Of a stretch of 46,487 nt of DNA, positions 42,737 to 46,487 are shown piece after piece; positions within the stretch are counted from its first letter, which is position 1, and each line of letters starts with the position of its first letter. This DNA is from an uncultured Eubacteriales bacterium (lineage in GTDB: Bacteria; Bacillota; Clostridia; Christensenellales; QALW01). The stretch lies in assembly GCA_900552055.1 (NCBI GenBank), contig URYI01000005.1, positions 1 to 46,487 on the forward strand, given 5' to 3'. Position numbers and translations under genes: made by a program. The notes under the pieces were generated by a model. The model did no database searches and had not been told where the DNA came from. It saw only the letters and a program-made list of their open reading frames with translations.

Positions 42737-43379
42737 AATTGCGCCGAGTATTTTATCAGCTGATTTTTCGGCTATGGGACAGGCCGTGGAACGTATGCAG
42801 GCCAGCGGAGCGGATTATATTCACTGCGATGTAATGGACGGCATATTTGTTCCCAATATAACTTTTGGGCCGCCCATGATAAAGAGCATTAAAAAGCATG
42901 CGGATATACCTTTGGATGTACACCTCATGATAGACAGGCCTGAGCGCTATATAGACGCTTTTGCGGATGCGGGCGCGGATATTATTACCATTCATGCAGA
43001 AGCTACCCTGCATGCGGAGCGCACATTAGCCTATATTAAAAGCAAAGGGATTAAAGCAGGTATTGTGCTTAATCCCGCCACACATGAAGATGCCGTTCAA
43101 TATGTCATGCATCTTGTGGATATGATTTTGTTGATGTCGGTTAATCCCGGCTTTGGCGGCCAGAAATTTATCCCGGCGGTTCTGCCTAAGGTGGAGAAGG
43201 TGCGTGAGATGATAGAAAAGAGCGGACGGGATATAGAGCTGGAAATAGACGGCGGAGTTAATTTTGACAATATAGGAGACATAATAAATGCGGGTGCGAA
43301 TGTTATTGTCGCCGGCAATACCGTGTTCTCTTATCCTGATCCTGCTGAGGCTATTGCTCGGCTGAAAAAAGGCAAGTAA
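42729..43379 (+). CDS. rpe: Ribulose-phosphate 3-epimerase
   Basis: 216 aa TIM barrel. APSILSADF, HCDVMDGIFVPNITFGP, HLMIDRPERYI, MSVNPGFGGQKFIP and EIDGGVN are the conserved loops with metal ligands and catalytic Asp residues. Interconverts ribulose-5-phosphate and xylulose-5-phosphate. Coupled to rsgA. Confidence 0.97.
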   Translation: MIKIAPSILSADFSAMGQAVERMQASGADYIHCDVMDGIFVPNITFGPPMIKSIKKHADIPLDVHLMIDRPERYIDAFADAGADIITIHAEATLHAERTLAYIKSKGIKAGIVLNPATHEDAVQYVMHLVDMILLMSVNPGFGGQKFIPAVLPKVEKVREMIEKSGRDIELEIDGGVNFDNIGDIINAGANVIVAGNTVFSYPDPAEAIARLKKGK

Positions 43380-43456
43380 CAGCATTTACCCTGTCTGCGT
43401 ATTATAATAGCGTAGGGGTGCTTTTGCCCTATGTATTGGAAAGGCAGGGGATAATT

Positions 43457-43615
43457 GTGGCAAGCTTCTGCGGGGGAAATGCAGGAAAGATAATCAGCCT
43501 CCTCTTGATACTGCTGGGTGTGATTATAGTAATCTGCTGTGTTCCCGTATGGATGTGGCTTACCCTGCTGGGAATCGCTCTAATAGTTTTCGGCGTCGTG
43601 CTTGTGCGCGGCTAG
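43457..43615 (+). CDS. Small membrane protein
   Basis: 52 aa from a GTG at 43457 preceded by GGCAGGGG; the frame is also open from a TTG/ATG-like region at 43418. After ASFCGGNAGK come two membrane helices (about 11-28 and 31-49) separated by a short loop. A small conserved-looking protein just upstream of spoVM, in the place thiN occupies in Bacillus, but not related to it. Function unknown. Confidence 0.65.
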   Translation: MASFCGGNAGKIISLLLILLGVIIVICCVPVWMWLTLLGIALIVFGVVLVRG

Positions 43616-43627
43616 GAGGTGGACTAA

Positions 43628-43699
43628 TTGAGGATTTACTGTTTCAGGGCGCCTATCTTTCTTCGCGGAATACTTAAGAAGCTTTTTTGCAGAGAATAA
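43628..43699 (+). CDS. spoVM: Stage V sporulation protein SpoVM (23 aa)
   Basis: A 23-codon gene with a TTG start seven bases after AGGAGGTGG. The product is MRIYCFRAPIFLRGILKKLF plus CRE. It aligns without gaps to the N-terminal 20 residues of Bacillus SpoVM, keeping Tyr4, Pro9, Phe11, Leu12, Gly14 and Ile15, and it is basic and amphipathic. SpoVM is the peptide that recognises the curved forespore membrane and anchors the coat ATPase SpoIVA. Position after rpe and before the asp23-like gene matches Bacillus, where spoVM lies between thiN and rpmB-yloU. It implies the organism can sporulate, or descends from spore formers. Confidence 0.85.
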   Translation: MRIYCFRAPIFLRGILKKLFCRE

Positions 43700-43783
43700 G
43701 CGATTGGACCTGCGCCTTTTGGGCTATAATATATTCGGCCTGGGCGCGGGCCCTGCTTGTTCTAAAAAATTTATATAAATACG

Positions 43784-43812
43784 TTGAAATTTTTAATAAA
43801 ATCTGATAGAAT
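43784..43812 (+). promoter_or_regulatory. Promoter of asp23-amaP
   Basis: TTGAAA (43784-43789), 17-bp spacer, TAGAAT (43807-43812); start near 43819, 25 nt before the ATG. Confidence 0.7.
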
Positions 43813-43843
43813 AAGCGTAATAAATAAAATGAGGTGATAGCGC

Positions 43844-44248
43844 ATGTCTGAGAACAACGAAATTAACTATATTGAAGAAGCTACAAACAAAGCCGGCACT
43901 ATTTCCTATGCCAACGATGTTATAGCCATAATAGCCGGGTTAGCTGCTACCGAAATTGCCGGAATAGCTGGCATGAGCGGCGGAATTTCCAGCGGCATAG
44001 CTGAACTGCTGGGCCGCAAGAACCTGACCAAGGGCGTTAAGGTGGAGGTAGGCACTGAAGAGACGGCCATAGACCTTAACGTAATAGTGGATTACGGCGT
44101 GCAGATTCATAAGGTTGCCTTTGAGGTGCAGGAGAATGTTAAGAAGGCGGTTGAAAACATGACCGGCCTGCATGTTGTGGAAGTAAATGTTTATGTGCAG
44201 GGCGTAAACGTGGCTCAGGAGCCGAAGGATGTTCCCAGGCTGAAATAA
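43844..44248 (+). CDS. Asp23/Gls24 family envelope protein
   Basis: 134 aa, the whole Asp23 domain: GTISYANDVIAIIAGLAATE, IAGMSGG, then VEVGTEETAIDLNVIVDYGV and ENMTGLHVVEVNVYVQGV. Members form an abundant membrane-associated layer and are linked to envelope stress. Corresponds to Bacillus yloU by position. GAGGTGATAGC before the ATG. Confidence 0.92.
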   Translation: MSENNEINYIEEATNKAGTISYANDVIAIIAGLAATEIAGIAGMSGGISSGIAELLGRKNLTKGVKVEVGTEETAIDLNVIVDYGVQIHKVAFEVQENVKKAVENMTGLHVVEVNVYVQGVNVAQEPKDVPRLK

Positions 44249-44344
44249 GACGGGAATTAGCCGGCATAATTAAACCGTGCGGCGCGGGATGCCGGGGAAT
44301 ATTAAAATTTACTTATGATTTGCGCCGCGGAAACGGAGCTGGAG

Positions 44345-44884
44345 ATGAAATTAAAGGCTGGCCAGAGAACGCTTATAGTTTTGCTTTCCCTGATTCTTAT
44401 AGCGGTTATAGTCACAGTGCTTTTATGCTGCTGGGGCGCTGTAACTCCTAGTGATATTTCTTCGGCACTGCAATATTTGACCGATAATATATGGGCAAAT
44501 ATAATTGTCACTGTTTTAGGCGCGTTTATAGTGGTTTATGCGTTCTGCATGATGTTTGTTGCATCTAAGGCGCCTGAACCGATGGAAGCGCTTATTAAAG
44601 TGACGGATAACGGTACAATACATATAACTCTGGCTACGCTGACCGCGCTGGCGGTAAAATACAGCCGCTCAGTTTCTGGCATACGCGACGTGAGAGTGAG
44701 CACATCGGTAATAGCTGACGGAGTGCAGGTGCGTATAAGGGCTGCGGTAATTAATGAAGCGGTTATTCCTGAGGTAACGGCGAATGTACAGCAGACCGTG
44801 CGGGACAACATAGAGAATATGGTCGGCTTGCATGTTACTGAGGTTAAAATTATAGTGGATAATTCCATAACGGCCGGTGCCTGA
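44345..44884 (+). CDS. amaP: AmaP-like alkaline-shock membrane anchor protein
   Basis: 179 aa from the ATG after CGGAG. Two membrane helices (about 10-34 and 53-74) are followed by an Asp23-like domain (VKYSRSVSGIRDVRV ... ENMVGLHVTEVKIIVDNS), paralogous to the end of the preceding gene. AmaP anchors Asp23 to the membrane. The DUF2273 gene often found with this pair is missing. Confidence 0.88.
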   Translation: MKLKAGQRTLIVLLSLILIAVIVTVLLCCWGAVTPSDISSALQYLTDNIWANIIVTVLGAFIVVYAFCMMFVASKAPEPMEALIKVTDNGTIHITLATLTALAVKYSRSVSGIRDVRVSTSVIADGVQVRIRAAVINEAVIPEVTANVQQTVRDNIENMVGLHVTEVKIIVDNSITAGA

Positions 44885-44902
44885 GAATCACAATTTATTT
44901 TG

Positions 44903-44934
44903 ACGCCCGAATTTTTCGGGCGTTTTGTTTTATT
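44903..44934 (+). terminator. Terminator of asp23-amaP
   Basis: ACGCCCGAA (44903-44911), loop TTT, TTCGGGCGT (44915-44923), nine perfect pairs, then TTTGTTTTATTT. It closes the housekeeping cluster. Confidence 0.85.
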
Positions 44935-44975
44935 TCATCGTAAATTATTTGAAAATATATAGGGAGAAGGGCTTT

Positions 44976-45818
44976 ATGAATTATAGGGAATACAGCGGTC
45001 AATACTCCAGCGTAAGCATTCGCAGCGGCACTGTGTATCCATTTCGTATTTTTATACCAAATGTTTCTGACGATATGGAATTAGCTGTCCTTATTACGCA
45101 TGACGGATTAAATGAAGCGGAAGCTGCGGCAATGAAAAGATTATATGAGAGTAAAGAAGCGCCTCCGTGCGTTATTATGGGTTTATCACCGGGCATAATG
45201 TACCCTTCAGTATCGGGCGGTATGCCAAGAGATATGAGGTTAAACGATTATGATATTTTTTCCTCTGAGTATGTTGATTTTATTGTGGACGAATTTATTC
45301 CGTACATAAAAGAAAAATATTCTTTGAATTTATCTGACAACCCCAATATGCATATGATAAGCGGAGGCTCGTCGGGCGGCCTTTCTTCGTGGAACGGCGT
45401 TTGGTTCAGAAATGATTATTTTCGCAGAGCATATTTAAGCAGTCCGACCTTTTCGGCAATGGCCAGAGGGAATATGGCTCCGGTTTTTATGAGGCTGTAT
45501 GAAACCAAGCCTATAAGAGTTTTTATTGATTATTCTGAAAATGAACCTGATGACTATTTTGGCAGTTCTTATTGCGCGGCGCTTGAGGGTCATTATGCGC
45601 TTCAATTTGCGGGATATGATTATCAATGGGCATTTTACCCTGGAGAAGGACATTGCAGCCGGATAAACGATGTAACAACTGCCGAGCAAATATTGCGTTT
45701 TCTCTGGAAGGATTGGGATAAGGTTCCTGTCAGAGTAAAGAGATTATCAACAAGAGCTGAAGCCGTTATATTTCAGGATGAACCCTGGAAGGAATGCAGT
45801 TTTAAGTTATCTGCCTAA
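44976..45818 (+). CDS. Alpha/beta-hydrolase of the putative esterase family
   Basis: 280 aa from the ATG after AGGGAGAAGG. Nucleophile elbow GGSSGG (GxSxG), preceded by the EYVDFIVDEFIPYIKEKY helix usual in enterochelin-esterase/esterase D-like proteins, with a late GEGHCS histidine. No signal peptide. The frame ends at TAA 45816-45818 but continues open directly after it into the next ORF. In related proteins an esterase domain of this kind is joined to an SMP-30-type propeller, so this may be the front half of one ancestral gene. Confidence 0.8.
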   Translation: MNYREYSGQYSSVSIRSGTVYPFRIFIPNVSDDMELAVLITHDGLNEAEAAAMKRLYESKEAPPCVIMGLSPGIMYPSVSGGMPRDMRLNDYDIFSSEYVDFIVDEFIPYIKEKYSLNLSDNPNMHMISGGSSGGLSSWNGVWFRNDYFRRAYLSSPTFSAMARGNMAPVFMRLYETKPIRVFIDYSENEPDDYFGSSYCAALEGHYALQFAGYDYQWAFYPGEGHCSRINDVTTAEQILRFLWKDWDKVPVRVKRLSTRAEAVIFQDEPWKECSFKLSA

Positions 45819-46337
45819 AAGGAGGCGGCTGCAAAATCAGGTATATATAAGATAAAAGAAAATAAAATAATATTCTGCAGCTGCGGAGAGGAAAAAACAG
45901 TGGCCGAAGGCTTCGTATCTTTGTCCGCTATTGAGGTTTCCTCCGATTTATGGAGATTATATATAGCAGATTCATCCAAAGGCTGCATTTATGCCGCTGC
46001 AATCTGTGAGTATGGCAGTCTTAGGGATATTAAAATTTTTGCCGTTCTGCATATGTCTACTGATTTTACAAATCCAGGCGCATACGATATTTGCGTTGAC
46101 TGCAATGACAGAGTGTTTGCAGCTACAGAAATGGGCGTTCAATGTATTCGATCTTATGGGCTTATTGATATTATTCTGCCTCTTCCGCAAAATGAAATTC
46201 CACAGCGGCTTACTATAAATGACGGCTGCTTATATGCTGAATGCGGTGAGAAAAGCTATAAAAGAAAAATTAAATCTTCGGCTAAGAAGTTATCGTCAGA
46301 GCCAGAAAAACCAAGATTTATTTCATATTATGATTAA
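45819..46337 (+). pseudogene. SMP-30/gluconolactonase-like beta-propeller fragment, in frame with the esterase
   Basis: The frame opens straight after the esterase TAA and runs to 46337. The first usable start is a GTG at 45900 after GGAGAGG (145 aa), but residues encoded before it (KSGIYKIKENKIIF, EEKTVAEGF) already look like propeller strands. Blades follow: LWRLYIADSSKGCIY, AYDICVDCNDRVFAATEMGV, IDIILPLPQNEIPQRLTIN and CLYAECGEKSYKRK. It is too short for a complete six-blade propeller. Either a nonsense mutation split a fused esterase-propeller gene, or two small coupled genes remain; it may still be translated from the GTG. Confidence 0.6.
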
Positions 46338-46487
46338 AATTGGATTGAATAAGTATGTTTTAGTGGAGTTATATTGATGTTCTATAGCTGTAATTAGATT
46401 TACAATGGTATAAAAGATTTAATAATAATATTTGTTCGTTTGTCAATGATGTGAGACCGGAAAAAGCGAAAGAGTTTTGTCTATGGA
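46338..46487. other. Right edge, nothing recognisable
   Basis: AT-rich 150 bp. Short open stretches (for example from an ATG at 46377) stop after a few codons. I see no gene start, repeat or RNA. Confidence 0.5.

Noticed and set aside
43181..43385. Riboswitch or thiN remnant near rpe
   Set aside because: The sequence is fully explained by rpe, and the following gene is a small membrane protein unrelated to thiamine pyrophosphokinase.
1..46487. CRISPR array or insertion sequence
   Set aside because: No regularly spaced direct repeats, no transposase frame and no Cas-like protein were seen on either strand.

Overview
The window looks like chromosomal DNA of a spore-forming member of the Clostridia (Bacillota). 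The evidence is long stretches of gene order shared with Bacillus and Clostridium (secG-rnr; obg-yhbY-nadD-yqeK-rsfS; miaB-mutS-mutL-miaA; yicC-remA-gmk-rpoZ-priA-def-fmt-rsmB-rlmN-prpC-prkC-rsgA-rpe-spoVM-asp23), RNase HIII, a PASTA kinase, a 23-codon spoVM gene, TTG/GTG starts and strong GGAGG ribosome binding sites. Base composition is near half GC by eye. No species can be named from this.

Layout. 1-4.4 kb (minus strand): a polysaccharide operon with a nucleotide-sugar dehydratase/epimerase, an MBOAT O-acyltransferase and an SGNH hydrolase-like partner, read from a consensus promoter with a leader of about 240 nt. 4.7-9.3 kb (plus): a two-gene ABC-2 exporter, secG and rnr. 9.4-15.2 kb is accessory and partly decayed: a surface-protein gene broken by two compensating frameshifts, two tandem XRE regulators behind a long structured leader, GC-rich palindromes, remains of an ABC exporter ATPase, a probable ADP-ribosyltransferase-fold protein and a tRNA-Arg(CCU) followed by several minus-strand terminators. 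15.5-21.6 kb: rnhC, nth, obgE, yhbY, an unrecognised membrane protein facing yhbY, then nadD-yqeK-rsfS. 21.7-30 kb: miaB, mutS, mutL, miaA and a PLP enzyme of the methionine gamma-lyase/YnbB family. 30.5-44.9 kb: a dense housekeeping run from yicC to asp23-amaP. 44.9-46.4 kb: an esterase-like ORF followed, in the same frame after one TAA, by a beta-propeller remnant.

Most genes serve translation (miaA, miaB, def, fmt, rsmB, rlmN, rsfS, rsgA, obgE, yhbY), DNA repair and replication (mutS, mutL, nth, rnhC, priA), RNA decay (rnr, yicC) and signalling/envelope (prpC, prkC, asp23, amaP). Overlapping stop/start codons show strong translational coupling.

Points most worth a second look: a repeat at 12702-12962 and 30208-30412 whose hairpins are kept while their arms change, one copy being the leader of the regulator pair; the hidden spoVM; the nested-stem region after tRNA-Arg; the PASTA kinase with two extra tandem domains; and the in-frame stop that separates the esterase from the propeller.
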